In this document: piece after piece, positions 9,777 to 21,235 of the stretch | Layout: each line of letters opens with the position of its first letter | Position numbering within the stretch: position 1 is the stretch's first letter | Source of the DNA: an uncultured Halieaceae bacterium | Lineage (GTDB): Bacteria > Pseudomonadota > Gammaproteobacteria > Pseudomonadales > Halieaceae | Direction of reading: 5' to 3' | Length of the DNA stretch: 64,000 nt | Assembly: GCA_913057135.1 (NCBI GenBank) | Contig: CAJXNM010000001.1 | Span: forward strand, 62,001-126,000 | The notes under the pieces: generated by a model | The model's database searches: none | What the model saw: only the letters and a program-made list of their open reading frames with translations | What the model was told of the DNA's origin: nothing | Position numbers and translations under genes: made by a program

Positions 9777-11851
9777 ACACGACAACACTGTTATTTGAGC
9801 TTGGCACTGAAGAGCTCCCCGCAGGAGAGTTAAAGGGAATGGCGCTAGCCCTGCGCGATAACATCGCACTGGGCCTCGAACAGCGCGAGTTGCACTACGG
9901 TGATATTCAATGGTTCGCAACACCACGTCGCCTGGGGGTATTGGTCACCGCATTAGCGACCCAGGCCCCCGACCAAGAGCAACAAGTATTGGGTCCTCCA
10001 GTAGCCGCAGCCAAAGATGTAAACGGTGATTGGACACCCGCAGCCCTGGGCTTTGCCCGTAAGCAAGGGATCGAACCATCGGCGCTACAGGAACTTCCCT
10101 CTGATAAGGGCCCGCGTCTTGGTCTAATCCGTACCTTGGCGGGGGCAGCTGTTAAGCAATGCGCCGGCGACATTATTGCTGCAGCAGTTGCGAATATCCC
10201 GATGTCGAAAAAGATGCGCTGGGGCCGAAGTCGCCACGAGTTCCTACGGCCCGTGCAGTGGCTCGTCGCGTTGCTCGATGGGGATGTTTTAGATCTATCG
10301 CTGTTCGATTGCAGTGCCGACCGATATACCCGTGGACACCGTTTCCACCACCAGGAGCCTATCCGTCTCGAATGCGCGGCGGATTATGAACGTGCCCTAA
10401 TGGACGGATTTGTCATTGCGGATTTTAACGAGCGACGTCAACGCATCGAGCAACAAGTCATGGATGTCGCCGCCGCAGAAGGCCTCAAAGCCGAGATCGA
10501 CAGCGGGCTGCTCGATGAGGTCTGCGGTCTTGTGGAGTGGCCGCAAGCGATAAAAGGGTGTTTCGATGCCGATTTTCTCGAGGTGCCCTCCGAGGCCCTC
10601 ATCTCTTCCATGCGTGAACATCAAAAATACTTTCATCTGGTAGATCAGCAGGGGAATCTGCAACCCGCTTTTATTACCATTGCCAACATCGTCAGCAGCG
10701 ACCCATCCATTGTTGCCCAAGGCAATGAGAAGGTGATTCGGCCCCGATTGGCGGATGCTGCCTTCTTCTTCAATAACGACAAAAAGACAGCGCTGGCGAG
10801 CCGCAGTGAACGGCTACATGGCGTGGTGTTCCAGCAAAAGCTTGGCACCCTAGCCGATAAGCAAGCCCGCCTCATACCCCTAAGCCAGTGGTTAGCAACG
10901 GCCATGGGGGGCGATGGTGAGTTAGCCTCGCGCGCAGCAATGCTGGCGAAATGTGATCTTGTGTCGGAGATGGTTCTTGAATTTCCAGAGCTTCAAGGAA
11001 TAGCGGGCGCTTACTACGCTCAGCATGACGGAGAGCCCAAAACCGTCTGTGAAACCATAGAGCAACACTACTGGCCGCGCTTCGCGGGGGATAAACTGCC
11101 CACAAGCCCCGAAGCCACCGCCGTAGCATTAGCCGATCGCTTAGATACCCTGGTGGGTATTTTTGGCATCGGCCAAACCCCAACCGGCTCAAAAGATCCC
11201 TTTGCCTTGCGGCGCGCATCGGTGGCTATCATTCGAATGCTGATCGCCAGCGACATAGCCCTAGATCTCGATGAGCTCATTGCCCGAGCGGTCAATCAGT
11301 ATCCTGGCGCCGTGCTTGAACACGACCCAAAAAGCGCGGTGAAAGACTACATATTGGAGCGACTCAACGCCTGGTACGACGATCAAGGTATTGGCGTTGA
11401 TGTATTGCGGGCAGTACTCGCCACGGGTATCGCTAATGCGGCTGAAATTGACCGTCGAGTAAACAGCGTACATGAGTTTGCTCAGACCGATGCCGCAAGC
11501 TCGCTGGCTGCCGCCAATAAACGGGTTGCGAATATTCTGGCCAAGGCCACCGAGCAAGCACAGGCCAGTGTTGACACGACCCTCTTCCAAAACCCAGAGG
11601 AGCACAATCTATTCAACGCACTAAGCAAAAGTGATGGCTCACTTACACCACTGCTGGAAAAACGTGACTACAGCGCCGCGTTATCACTGCTAGCCACACT
11701 CCAAGCGCCTGTGGACGCTTTTTTTGAGGCTGTCATGGTCAATGCCGAGGAAGCCAATATCCGTCAAAATCGCTACAACCTACTGTTCATGCTGCGCCAA
11801 CAATTCATTCGAATCGCCGACATAGCCCTATTGGCCAATACCGGTTCGTGA
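9773..11851 (+). CDS. glyS: glycyl-tRNA synthetase beta subunit
   Basis: tRNA-binding and editing-like subunit of the alpha2beta2 enzyme, 692 aa against about 689 in E. coli. It begins with the family signature [15 protein letters not shown]. The central HD-like region and C-terminal anticodon-binding (DALR-type) region are present. Both ends overlap neighbours by 4 bp: glyQ upstream and rmuC downstream, whose GTG start shares bases with this stop. Confidence 0.98.
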   Translation: MNTTTLLFELGTEELPAGELKGMALALRDNIALGLEQRELHYGDIQWFATPRRLGVLVTALATQAPDQEQQVLGPPVAAAKDVNGDWTPAALGFARKQGIEPSALQELPSDKGPRLGLIRTLAGAAVKQCAGDIIAAAVANIPMSKKMRWGRSRHEFLRPVQWLVALLDGDVLDLSLFDCSADRYTRGHRFHHQEPIRLECAADYERALMDGFVIADFNERRQRIEQQVMDVAAAEGLKAEIDSGLLDEVCGLVEWPQAIKGCFDADFLEVPSEALISSMREHQKYFHLVDQQGNLQPAFITIANIVSSDPSIVAQGNEKVIRPRLADAAFFFNNDKKTALASRSERLHGVVFQQKLGTLADKQARLIPLSQWLATAMGGDGELASRAAMLAKCDLVSEMVLEFPELQGIAGAYYAQHDGEPKTVCETIEQHYWPRFAGDKLPTSPEATAVALADRLDTLVGIFGIGQTPTGSKDPFALRRASVAIIRMLIASDIALDLDELIARAVNQYPGAVLEHDPKSAVKDYILERLNAWYDDQGIGVDVLRAVLATGIANAAEIDRRVNSVHEFAQTDAASSLAAANKRVANILAKATEQAQASVDTTLFQNPEEHNLFNALSKSDGSLTPLLEKRDYSAALSLLATLQAPVDAFFEAVMVNAEEANIRQNRYNLLFMLRQQFIRIADIALLANTGS

Positions 11852-13236
11852 ATTCAGCAGAGCTCATCCTGGGCTTAACGGCAGGACTGGTCGGCATTGC
11901 CTCAGTAGGCCTAGTCCTGATTTGGCGGCATCATGCCCAGAACAAAGAACATTGGGCACAGGAGTTAGCGCGACTCACTCAAGAAGCAAATAGTGCTCAG
12001 GCACAAAAAGCTCAGCTCGCTGAAGAGGTCGAGCGGCTGCGCATGGACATCAATATACACCAGGATGCGCGCCGGCAACTGAGCAGCGAGCTGAGTGCAA
12101 GCCAGGCCCGGGCTGAAGAACGGGAACGGAGTTTGGCGCAACAGTTACAGCAATTTGAGAAAACCCGAACCCAGATGAAGCTTGAGTTCGACAACTTGAG
12201 CCGAGAGATCTTAACCCAGCGAGACAGGGAGCTTCGGTCCCACAACGAAGCCAGTATCGGCACGCTACTTAAACCTTTATCGGAGAAGATCGACGGATTT
12301 CAGCGCCGTATTAACCAAATTCACGGGGATTGGACACAGGGCTCCGGCGCGTTAAGCGAGCAAATCAAGAGCCTCCAGCAGTTGGGTCTATCTATTGGGG
12401 AAGAGGCTAACAATCTTAGTCGGGCACTCAAGGGCGACAAAAAACTGGTCGGTAACTGGGGCGAGGCTCAGCTTGAACGAACACTGGAGCTCGCAGGACT
12501 CATTCGGGGGGAACACTACGACACTCAAGTGGTGGTGAAAGACGAGGAAGGGGTCCGACAAATCCCTGATCTCATGGTGTACTTACCCGAGGGCAAGCAC
12601 GTCATTATCGACAGTAAAGTATCCCTCATCGATTACGAAGCAGCGGTTGCAGCAGAGGATGATGCGGAACAAGAAGCGGCCCTGCTACGACACGCAAGCG
12701 CGGTAAAGGATCACGTTAACAATCTGGCGAACAAACGCTATGACCAACTGCCCGGTGTTGATAGCCCGGACTTCGTTCTCATGTTTATGCCCATTGAGCC
12801 GGCCTATATCGAGGTAATGAAGCACCATCGCGACTTATTTGCCTACGCCTACCAACGGGGTGTCGTCATGGTATCCCACAGCACCTTAATGCCCATTCTT
12901 CGGACAGTATCGAATTTATGGATGGTCGAACGGAGTAATGCAGAAGCTCGGGAAATCAGCGCCAAAGCCGGGGACATTTTCAATGCAGTCTGCTTGCTGG
13001 CCGAGCGATTGCAGCGCCTTGGAGGCTCATTACAAACCGCGAATAAACGCTACAACGACACGGTGACAGCATTAATGGGCCGACAGGGCTTACATGGCAA
13101 AGTGGAACGCTTTAAACAAGTCAGCCAACGGGCCAGTAAAGATTTCCCCGAAGTCGGTACCCTCACTACAGACACCGACAGCCATCAACTCAGCAAGCTG
13201 ACCGATAGCGAGGAACCAATTTCAAGCGAAGAATAA
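11848..13236 (+). CDS. rmuC: DNA recombination protein RmuC
   Basis: RmuC-family protein, 462 aa, linked in E. coli to limiting recombination at inverted repeats. Residues about 5-24 form an N-terminal membrane helix, about 28-135 a long coiled coil rich in Glu, Gln and Arg, and about 150-430 the conserved RmuC nuclease-like core (for example GNWGEAQLERTLELAGL, HVIIDSKVSLIDYE and FMPIEPAYIEV). The start is GTG 11848, overlapping the glyS stop by 4 bp, so it is probably translated from the glyQS message. Confidence 0.93.
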   Translation: MNSAELILGLTAGLVGIASVGLVLIWRHHAQNKEHWAQELARLTQEANSAQAQKAQLAEEVERLRMDINIHQDARRQLSSELSASQARAEERERSLAQQLQQFEKTRTQMKLEFDNLSREILTQRDRELRSHNEASIGTLLKPLSEKIDGFQRRINQIHGDWTQGSGALSEQIKSLQQLGLSIGEEANNLSRALKGDKKLVGNWGEAQLERTLELAGLIRGEHYDTQVVVKDEEGVRQIPDLMVYLPEGKHVIIDSKVSLIDYEAAVAAEDDAEQEAALLRHASAVKDHVNNLANKRYDQLPGVDSPDFVLMFMPIEPAYIEVMKHHRDLFAYAYQRGVVMVSHSTLMPILRTVSNLWMVERSNAEAREISAKAGDIFNAVCLLAERLQRLGGSLQTANKRYNDTVTALMGRQGLHGKVERFKQVSQRASKDFPEVGTLTTDTDSHQLSKLTDSEEPISSEE

Positions 13237-13321
13237 GCTGCTTAATTAGCTAACAGACCTCCAATAGCAGTCTTATACCATTGAGACTAATGTTTTGTAG
13301 GGGTGATCTACAGCTAACCGA

Positions 13322-15754
<2,433 letters not shown>

Positions 15755-15758
15755 TTAG

Positions 15759-16862
15759 TTACAGGGAGATTCCTGTTGGTTTGGCAGTAATACTGCCCTG
15801 TTCCACGTGGAACAATGCGATTGATTGTAATGGCCAAAGTCGCTCTAAATCACTTTGGTTCGCTGACGTCAAAATAATCTGAGCATGGCTGTTCGACAGT
15901 AGCGCACACACAGCCAGCGAGTGTTCCGCGTCAAGCTCAGCCGCAATATCGTCCACAAGGTAAAGCGGCGCACCCGCCGGTGCTTCGGCCAGTAACTGAC
16001 CTTGACTCAGCTTCAGCGCTGTTACTGCCAGCTTGAGTTGTCCCCTGGATAAAACCTCCGATGCGGGTCGTCCATCCACCAGAATTCTCACATCCGCCCT
16101 ATGGGGGCCTGTTTGAGAAAACCCTTGCTGACGATCTGACCCTAAACGCTCATCGAGCGCTGCTAACAGCGATCCCTGAACATCCCAGCCCGGCCTAAAC
16201 TGTAGCGTCAGACCCTCAAGACTTGTGGACAAGTCCCGTCCGAGAGACTGTGTTTTATTAGCCAACCGTTCGACCCATTCATGTCGGATACCGGTGAGCA
16301 ACTCACCCGCGCGAGCCATCTCTCGACGCCACGCCTCATCGCCGGCAAGTGTACCACGTCGAAGGCCCGCATTACGCTGGCGTAACGCTCGCTGATAGGC
16401 GCGCCAACAACTCAAAAACCCCTGTTCCACGTGGAACAGCGTTCCATCCAAAAATCGCCGACGTCCTTCCGGTGAACCCGTCACCAAATCAACGCTGTTC
16501 GTGTCCAACAGGACAACCGGTAACAGTTCCGCAAGATTCGTTAACGACTGAGCGTTACTACCATCGACCCTGACGTGAGCGGCACCATTACGAAAGCGCT
16601 GTATACCCAAGGCGTGCTGTTGACCCGAGCGAACAACTCGGCCCTGTACCAAACAATAATCGGATCCGTGCTGGATAAGCGATCGCGCACTGGCGGTACG
16701 AAAGGAGCGGCCAAGGGCTAACAGGGAAACCGCTTCAAGTAAGCTGGTTTTGCCACTGCCATTAGCACCCAAAAGAACATTGAGTCCTTGTGACAGCTCG
16801 ACGTTTTGAGGCTTTAAGTTACGAATACCTAAAACATTGAGCTTTTGAAGGTGCACCGACAC
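15759..16862 (-). CDS. recF: DNA replication and repair protein RecF
   Basis: SMC-like ATPase that helps load RecA at single-strand gaps, 367 aa. Walker A is GANGSGKT (residues 32-39), the signature is LSRGQLKL and Walker B is LYLVDDIAAELD near the C-terminus. The start is GTG 16862. Two perfect parS sites are embedded in the coding sequence, and both are read as LFHVEQG in the protein, so the gene carries a segregation signal as well as RecF. Confidence 0.97.
   Translation of the reverse strand: MSVHLQKLNVLGIRNLKPQNVELSQGLNVLLGANGSGKTSLLEAVSLLALGRSFRTASARSLIQHGSDYCLVQGRVVRSGQQHALGIQRFRNGAAHVRVDGSNAQSLTNLAELLPVVLLDTNSVDLVTGSPEGRRRFLDGTLFHVEQGFLSCWRAYQRALRQRNAGLRRGTLAGDEAWRREMARAGELLTGIRHEWVERLANKTQSLGRDLSTSLEGLTLQFRPGWDVQGSLLAALDERLGSDRQQGFSQTGPHRADVRILVDGRPASEVLSRGQLKLAVTALKLSQGQLLAEAPAGAPLYLVDDIAAELDAEHSLAVCALLSNSHAQIILTSANQSDLERLWPLQSIALFHVEQGSITAKPTGISL
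15799..15814. promoter_or_regulatory. parS: parS site 1 (ParB centromere) within the 3' end of recF
   Basis: TGTTCCACGTGGAACA is a perfect 16-bp palindrome and matches the parS consensus known in Pseudomonas. The cognate parAB genes are in this window at 27.5-29.2 kb. It lies about 4 kb from oriC on the dnaA side. ParB would load here and spread. Confidence 0.93.
16423..16438. promoter_or_regulatory. parS: parS site 2 within recF
   Basis: Second perfect copy of TGTTCCACGTGGAACA, 624 bp from the first. As in site 1, the six codons read Leu-Phe-His-Val-Glu-Gln, so the same reading phase is used. No third perfect copy was found in the window. Confidence 0.93.
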
Positions 16863-16909
16863 AACTAATCGACGCAGATCGTATGTAACAATTTATACCA
16901 ACAGCACCA

Positions 16910-18007
16910 TCACAAACGCATCGGCATAACGACATACAAGGAATCACCCGCCTCGGCTTCCTCAAGCAATGCGCTACTGGCACTGTCCGCCAGAGAAATA
17001 CGTACCTGATTGCCATCCAATACCGACAACACGTCAAGCAGGTAACTAACATTGAAGCCCACTTCCAGGTCATCTCCCTGATACTCCACCGAAACGACCT
17101 CTTCCGCTTGCTCTTGCTCGGGATTGTTCGCCGTCATTTCGAGGGTGTCATTACTGAGCCGAAGCCTGACACCGCGATACTTCTCATTGGACAAAATAGC
17201 TGTTCGGGCAAAGGCTTGTTTCAGTACCAAGCGCTCACCAATAACGGACTTGTCGGGTGATTTTGGCAGTACCCTTTCATACTCGGGAAACTTGCCATCC
17301 ACCAATTTCGACGTAAACGTGAATTGCTTGTTAGCTGCACGTATATGGTTGGTACCAATTACCAAGCGCAACGACTCATCCCCCTCGAGCAGGCGTACAA
17401 GCTCCAACACACCCTTCCGAGGAATGATGACCGATGCGTCCCCTGCACTAATGGTCTCCGGCGCCGTGCACAACGCTAAGCGATGGCCATCGGTCGCGAC
17501 CATTCGAAGTCGACCATTCTTCAACTCTAACAGCATGCCATTGAGGTAGTAGCGGACATCTTGCTGGGCCATGGCGAACCCTGTGCGCTCGATTAGACGC
17601 TTGAGCACCGGTTGCGGCAACTCGAGGGCCAACTCCCCGGCGCCCTCTTCCACAGACGGGAACTCCGATGCGGGCAGGGTTACCAACGTAAAACGGCTGC
17701 GACCCGCTTTTACGGTTGCTTTGCCCGCTTCAACAGAAAATTCGATGTCCACCCCGTCGGGCAAGGACTTACAAATATCCACCAGCTTGCGCGCCGGCAC
17801 CGTAATCTCACCCTCTGACATACTTGAGCTAACTTCAACACGACCAATGAGTTCAACTTCAAGGTCTGTGCCAGTCAGTGACAGCTGGTTACCTTCAAGG
17901 CTCAGTAATACATTCGACAAGACAGGGAGAGTTTGTCTTCGCTCCACGACGCCTGCCACTAGATTAAGCGGTTTCAACAGTGCATCGCGGGAAATAATAA
18001 ATTTCAT
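16910..18007 (-). CDS. dnaN: DNA polymerase III beta sliding clamp
   Basis: Ring-shaped processivity clamp that tethers polymerase III to DNA. The 365-aa protein has the three-fold repeated clamp fold. It starts MKFIISRDALLKPLNLVAGVV and ends with VVMPMRL, the conserved C-terminus that forms part of the partner-binding pocket. It follows dnaA by about 52 bp, with a GGAG ribosome site before ATG 18007. It forms an operon with recF and gyrB downstream. Confidence 0.98.
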   Translation of the reverse strand: MKFIISRDALLKPLNLVAGVVERRQTLPVLSNVLLSLEGNQLSLTGTDLEVELIGRVEVSSSMSEGEITVPARKLVDICKSLPDGVDIEFSVEAGKATVKAGRSRFTLVTLPASEFPSVEEGAGELALELPQPVLKRLIERTGFAMAQQDVRYYLNGMLLELKNGRLRMVATDGHRLALCTAPETISAGDASVIIPRKGVLELVRLLEGDESLRLVIGTNHIRAANKQFTFTSKLVDGKFPEYERVLPKSPDKSVIGERLVLKQAFARTAILSNEKYRGVRLRLSNDTLEMTANNPEQEQAEEVVSVEYQGDDLEVGFNVSYLLDVLSVLDGNQVRISLADSASSALLEEAEAGDSLYVVMPMRL

Positions 18008-18059
18008 GGTGCGAACAGCTCCAAAGGGTTAACGGCCAGGGAACTCCCTACGCCTACGA

Positions 18060-19613
18060 CTAGGTTGTAAGTGAGCGCAACAGGTTCTTGTAATCTTCTC
18101 GAATATCAGAGTTGGTTTCGCGCAGCTCCTTAATCTTACGACATGCGTGCAGAACTGTCGTGTGGTCGCGACCGCCAAATGCATCACCAATCTCTGGAAG
18201 GCTGTAATTGGTAAGCTCCTTTGCCAGCGCCATGGCCATCTGTCGTGGACGAGCAATAGAGCGGCTACGACGCTTTGACATCAAGTCGGCAACTTTAATC
18301 TTGTAGTACTCAGCAACCGTTCTTTTGATGTTGTCGAGGCTCACCTGCTTGTCTTGCAACGCCAGCAAGTCTTTCAAGCTATCTTTGATAAGGTCAATGT
18401 CAAAGGGTCTACCGGTGAAATTGGCACTGGCGATAACCCGCTTCAACGCCCCTTCCAGTTCACGCACATTCGATCGTATCCGTTGCGCGATAAAAAACGC
18501 TGCTTCTGCCGACAGCGCGATGTTCGACTGCTCAGCCTTTTTCATCAATATGGCAACCCGGGTCTCGAGCTCTGGCGGCTCCACTGCGACCGTTAGCCCC
18601 CATCCAAAACGCGATTTTAGGCGTTCTTCAAGGCCGTCGATTTCCTTAGGGTAGCGATCACAGGTCAGTATCATTTGCTGACCTCCCTCAAGCAGAGCAT
18701 TGAAGGTGTGAAAAAACTCCTCTTGGGAGCGATCTTTATTGGCAAAAAACTGAATATCGTCGATTAACAAGGCATCAACTGAACGGTAGTAACGCTTGAA
18801 ATCTGATATGGCATTTAATTGCAGCGCTTTCACCATATCAGCAACAAAACGCTCTGAATGCAGGTAAACGATCTTTGCATCGGGCTTGTCTCTGAAAAGC
18901 GCATTGCCCACCGCGTGCATCAAATGGGTTTTACCTAGCCCCACGCCCCCGTAAAGAAAAAGCGGGTTGTAAGAGTCACCGGGGTTTTCTGCTACCTGTT
19001 GTGATGCGGCCAGCGCAAGCTGATTGCTTTTGCCCTCTACGAAGCTTTCGAAGGTATAACCGCGCACTAAGTTATTCTGGTAGGCCGGTGTGACCACCGA
19101 TTTACTGGTCGGGGCTGTTTGTCTGCTGTGTTGGCCCCCTTGCACACGGTTACTGGAAAAGTCAGTGGTAACAGACGGTATTGGAGAATTCGTCGTTAAC
19201 GTATCTACTGACAGACTGCTCTTAGGTCTCAGTGAAGGAAGATCATTAACATCAGCACCATTCCTCTCAGAAACCACATCGTCTGAAGAAGACCCGCTCT
19301 CCAGAGTACTGGCAGCTACAGAAACCATCGATTCAAAGGTCTGACTACTGCGGGTTTGACCGGCTACTTCTAACACAAGATCCAAGGGTGGTGGCGAGAC
19401 CTCGGCCATGAAAGCTTCGATTAACGAACTAAACCGATCGTCGACGAAATCACGAATGAATCGGTTTGGCGCGCGCAAGACGAGGGCGCCAGCAGCATCA
19501 ATTTCAGCTGTCAGAGGTCGTATCCAGGTATTGAACTGTTGTGCTGGAATTTCGCCCCGTAAACGGGTCAAGCAATATTGCCAAGCATCGTGGTTTACGG
19601 CGCTCACGCCCAC
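18060..19613 (-). CDS. dnaA: chromosomal replication initiator DnaA
   Basis: AAA+ protein that binds DnaA boxes and melts the origin. It is 517 aa, longer than the E. coli protein because domain II (about residues 90-180) is an extended Ser/Thr-rich linker. Domain I contains [10 protein letters not shown]. Domain III has Walker [14 protein letters not shown] and Walker [10 protein letters not shown]. Domain IV has the box-recognition helix [18 protein letters not shown] 19613 is chosen because AAGGGGAC precedes it at good spacing. The promoter-side gap holds a palindrome and the putative oriC. Confidence 0.98.
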   Translation of the reverse strand: MGVSAVNHDAWQYCLTRLRGEIPAQQFNTWIRPLTAEIDAAGALVLRAPNRFIRDFVDDRFSSLIEAFMAEVSPPPLDLVLEVAGQTRSSQTFESMVSVAASTLESGSSSDDVVSERNGADVNDLPSLRPKSSLSVDTLTTNSPIPSVTTDFSSNRVQGGQHSRQTAPTSKSVVTPAYQNNLVRGYTFESFVEGKSNQLALAASQQVAENPGDSYNPLFLYGGVGLGKTHLMHAVGNALFRDKPDAKIVYLHSERFVADMVKALQLNAISDFKRYYRSVDALLIDDIQFFANKDRSQEEFFHTFNALLEGGQQMILTCDRYPKEIDGLEERLKSRFGWGLTVAVEPPELETRVAILMKKAEQSNIALSAEAAFFIAQRIRSNVRELEGALKRVIASANFTGRPFDIDLIKDSLKDLLALQDKQVSLDNIKRTVAEYYKIKVADLMSKRRSRSIARPRQMAMALAKELTNYSLPEIGDAFGGRDHTTVLHACRKIKELRETNSDIREDYKNLLRSLTT

Positions 19614-19642
19614 AAAACGTCCCCTTGAAATTTAACTAACGC

Positions 19643-19655
19643 GTTATCTGATAAC
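19643..19655. repeat. palindrome GTTATCTGATAAC upstream of dnaA
   Basis: Perfect 13-bp palindrome around a central T, 30 bp before the dnaA start codon and so inside its leader or promoter. Each arm begins like a DnaA box (TTATC). It could be an autoregulatory or repressor site; no known regulator is matched. Confidence 0.45.
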
Positions 19656-19843
19656 ACCGGCTCTGACAAGCCGTGTTAATCCCCCAAAACCCTTGCAACC
19701 CTTATTATTGTTAGATTGAGGCTCCAATGCTTCTTGTTGATCCTCTTTGTGGCACAGCCAACGGTTCTATTCGATTAGGCCAGCGACAAACCGCCACTGG
19801 CTCGGCTGGACGATGTTTCGCTGCCTGCGTCTGCGGTGGCTCT

Positions 19844-19877
19844 TTCAGTACAACTTCCTGTTCAGTACAACTGCCTG
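19844..19877. repeat. 17-bp tandem repeat in oriC region
   Basis: TTCAGTACAACTTCCTG (19844-19860) is followed directly by TTCAGTACAACTGCCTG (19861-19877), differing at one base. It resembles an iteron pair, but only two copies exist and the unit is not a DnaA-box sequence. Confidence 0.8.
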
Positions 19878-19990
19878 AGTCCACCTACAATTTGAGCACC
19901 TCTACAACCGCAGCCATACAAACAGGGGATCAAAAATGATAGCTCTGAAGCGATGCCGTCGAGCCCCAAGCCTTAGACCCGTTGCCGTCC

Positions 19991-20021
19991 TGTTTAGATA
20001 CAAGTTATCCACATCTAAACA
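19991..20021. repeat. inverted repeat enclosing the perfect DnaA box
   Basis: TGTTTAGAT (19991-19999) and ATCTAAACA (20013-20021) are perfect 9-bp inverted arms with a 13-bp spacer that contains most of the DnaA box. The arms could form a cruciform, or could each be protein half-sites. Confidence 0.8.
20005..20013 (+). promoter_or_regulatory. consensus DnaA box
   Basis: TTATCCACA, identical to the high-affinity DnaA-box consensus. It lies immediately upstream of the AT-rich putative unwinding element at about 20021-20064, which includes a run of seven T followed by ATCATTATTTTT. Confidence 0.85.
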
Positions 20022-20118
20022 ATAACTGCAAATATTTTTTTATCATTATTTTTCAATGCTTTATGGCTACTACATGGGCGTACAAGACTTTCAAGTAAAG
20101 GACAAGTAGGAATCTGCC

Positions 20119-20140
20119 TAAGCTGTTAATAAGCTGTTAA
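20119..20140. repeat. 11-bp tandem repeat TAAGCTGTTAA x2
   Basis: Two exact adjacent copies of TAAGCTGTTAA on the rpmH side of the putative oriC. A 14-bp part (AAGCTGTTAATAAG, 20120-20133) recurs exactly at 24466-24479 in the mnmE-mnmG gap. Confidence 0.8.
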
Positions 20141-20289
20141 TTAAGCGTAAGTTGTTTCGGAAATTAGTGACGTGAAACCGGAGTGCAACTTTACTCAACA
20201 CAGGCAAAATAGGCGTCTGCAGGTGAGCGACCACCGACCAGCTACTTTTTTTGACCAACTCAGGCGAGTGTTTCACCCGCTCGTTCTTG

Positions 20290-20318
20290 TTGATGTTTGC
20301 CATTGTTATCCCTATACT
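20290..20318 (+). promoter_or_regulatory. rpmH promoter
   Basis: TTGATG (20290-20295), a 17-bp spacer and TATACT (20313-20318) give a good sigma-70 promoter, 39 bp before the rpmH ATG. It would drive rpmH-rnpA-yidD-yidC-mnmE. Confidence 0.75.
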
Positions 20319-20356
20319 CCGCGACCCTTTATATTCTCTCTACAGGTGTCAGAGAC

Positions 20357-20491
20357 ATGAAACGCACTTTTCAGCCCAGCGTCCTCAAGCGCAAACGCAC
20401 CCATGGCTTCCGTGCTCGTATGGCCACCAAAGGCGGTCGTCAAGTTATCGCCCGTCGCCGTGCCCGGGGCCGTCGTCGTCTTTCTGCATAA
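20357..20491 (+). CDS. rpmH: 50S ribosomal protein L34
   Basis: Small, very basic protein of the large ribosomal subunit, 44 aa, nearly identical to the family ([18 protein letters not shown], then [17 protein letters not shown]). ATG 20357 fixes the conserved N-terminus; an in-frame upstream extension to 20297 is not supported. It is the first gene rightward from oriC. Confidence 0.98.
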   Translation: MKRTFQPSVLKRKRTHGFRARMATKGGRQVIARRRARGRRRLSA

Positions 20492-20895
20492 TTCGCCCAA
20501 TCGACGCCAATCAAGACAGACCTCAAAGGCTGCCTACCCCTAGACAGTCTTTTAGCCGCGAGCAGCGCCTGTTGTGCGCTGCCGACTTCAAAGCCGTTTT
20601 CGATCAGCCCGATGTTAAAGCTTCCCGTCAACATGGGCTTTTACTCGCCCGCGCTAGCCAGCACAACACATCCCGCCTTGGTCTGATTATTGCCAAAAAG
20701 AACGTTAGAAAAGCCGTTGAACGCAATCGTATAAAACGACTGGTGCGTGAGTATTTTCGACGAGCAACACATGCTCAGGGTAACTTCGACATCATATTTT
20801 TAGCGCGTCGCGGCATCGATAATCTCGACAGTCAGGCCGTGAACGCGCTGTTGACGAAGCTATGGCAGCGACTGGAAGACTCGGCAAACAGATGA
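20491..20895 (+). CDS. rnpA: ribonuclease P protein component (start uncertain)
   Basis: Protein subunit of RNase P, which trims the 5' ends of tRNA precursors. The core is clear: [17 protein letters not shown] at the N-terminus and the RNR-type signature [22 protein letters not shown]. No in-frame ATG, GTG or TTG exists between the rpmH stop and this core. Possible starts are ATT 20491 (overlapping the rpmH TAA, used here), ATC 20500, CTG 20530, or an upstream start that overlaps all of rpmH in another frame (the frame is open back to ATG 20251). The gene is certain; its first codon is not. Confidence 0.88.
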   Translation: MRPIDANQDRPQRLPTPRQSFSREQRLLCAADFKAVFDQPDVKASRQHGLLLARASQHNTSRLGLIIAKKNVRKAVERNRIKRLVREYFRRATHAQGNFDIIFLARRGIDNLDSQAVNALLTKLWQRLEDSANR

Positions 20896-21197
20896 CGACC
20901 TCATCGACCCTATTAAAGGTAGCCTCTTGGATGAAACAGATGCCTACCTGTTTAGCACTCGCTCTACTTACCGCTTATCGCTGGTTGCTTAGCCCTTATT
21001 TGGGACCTTCATGCCGTTTCGAGCCCACTTGCTCACACTATGCCACGGAGGCAATCCAGCGATTTGGTGTCCTAAAAGGTACTTGGCTTACAATTCGTCG
21101 ACTCAGCCGGTGTCATCCCTGGTGCGAAGGCGGGTATGATCCCGTCCCAGAGTTTAAATCCAAGCGCGAATGTGGCGATGACAGATCGCGTTGTTAA
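20892..21197 (+). CDS. yidD: membrane protein insertion efficiency factor YidD
   Basis: Small membrane-associated protein that aids YidC-dependent insertion. The conserved block [20 protein letters not shown], with its three cysteines, and [14 protein letters not shown] identify the family. ATG 20892 overlaps the rnpA stop (ATGA), giving 101 aa. The later ATG 20931, behind AAAGG, gives 88 aa, closer to the family length. It sits in the standard rpmH-rnpA-yidD-yidC order. Confidence 0.93.
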   Translation: MTTSSTLLKVASWMKQMPTCLALALLTAYRWLLSPYLGPSCRFEPTCSHYATEAIQRFGVLKGTWLTIRRLSRCHPWCEGGYDPVPEFKSKRECGDDRSRC

Positions 21198-21235
21198 TCA
21201 CTCTTCATCGCTACAACACATTGAATATAGAGATT

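Larger units (their letters stand above)
19614..20356. other. oriC: putative oriC (dnaA-rpmH intergenic region)
   Basis: This 743-bp gene-free stretch lies between divergent dnaA and rpmH, the known origin position in Pseudomonas. It holds one perfect DnaA box (20005-20013) inside an inverted repeat, an AT-rich stretch at about 20021-20064 that could unwind, a 17-bp tandem repeat (19844-19877), an 11-bp tandem repeat (20119-20140), a palindrome near dnaA (19643-19655) and the rpmH promoter. Only one consensus box was found by eye, so other boxes must be degenerate. A short open frame at 19727-19939 shows no family features and is not called. Confidence 0.8.

Noticed and set aside
13255-13300. 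Possible shared terminator between convergent rmuC and gyrB
   Set aside because: The AGTCT/AGACT stem is only 5 bp and the T-run is poor; too weak to annotate.
19727-19939. 70-codon open frame in the oriC region
   Set aside because: Low-complexity Ser/Thr/Ala composition, no ribosome site, and it runs through the 17-bp tandem repeat.
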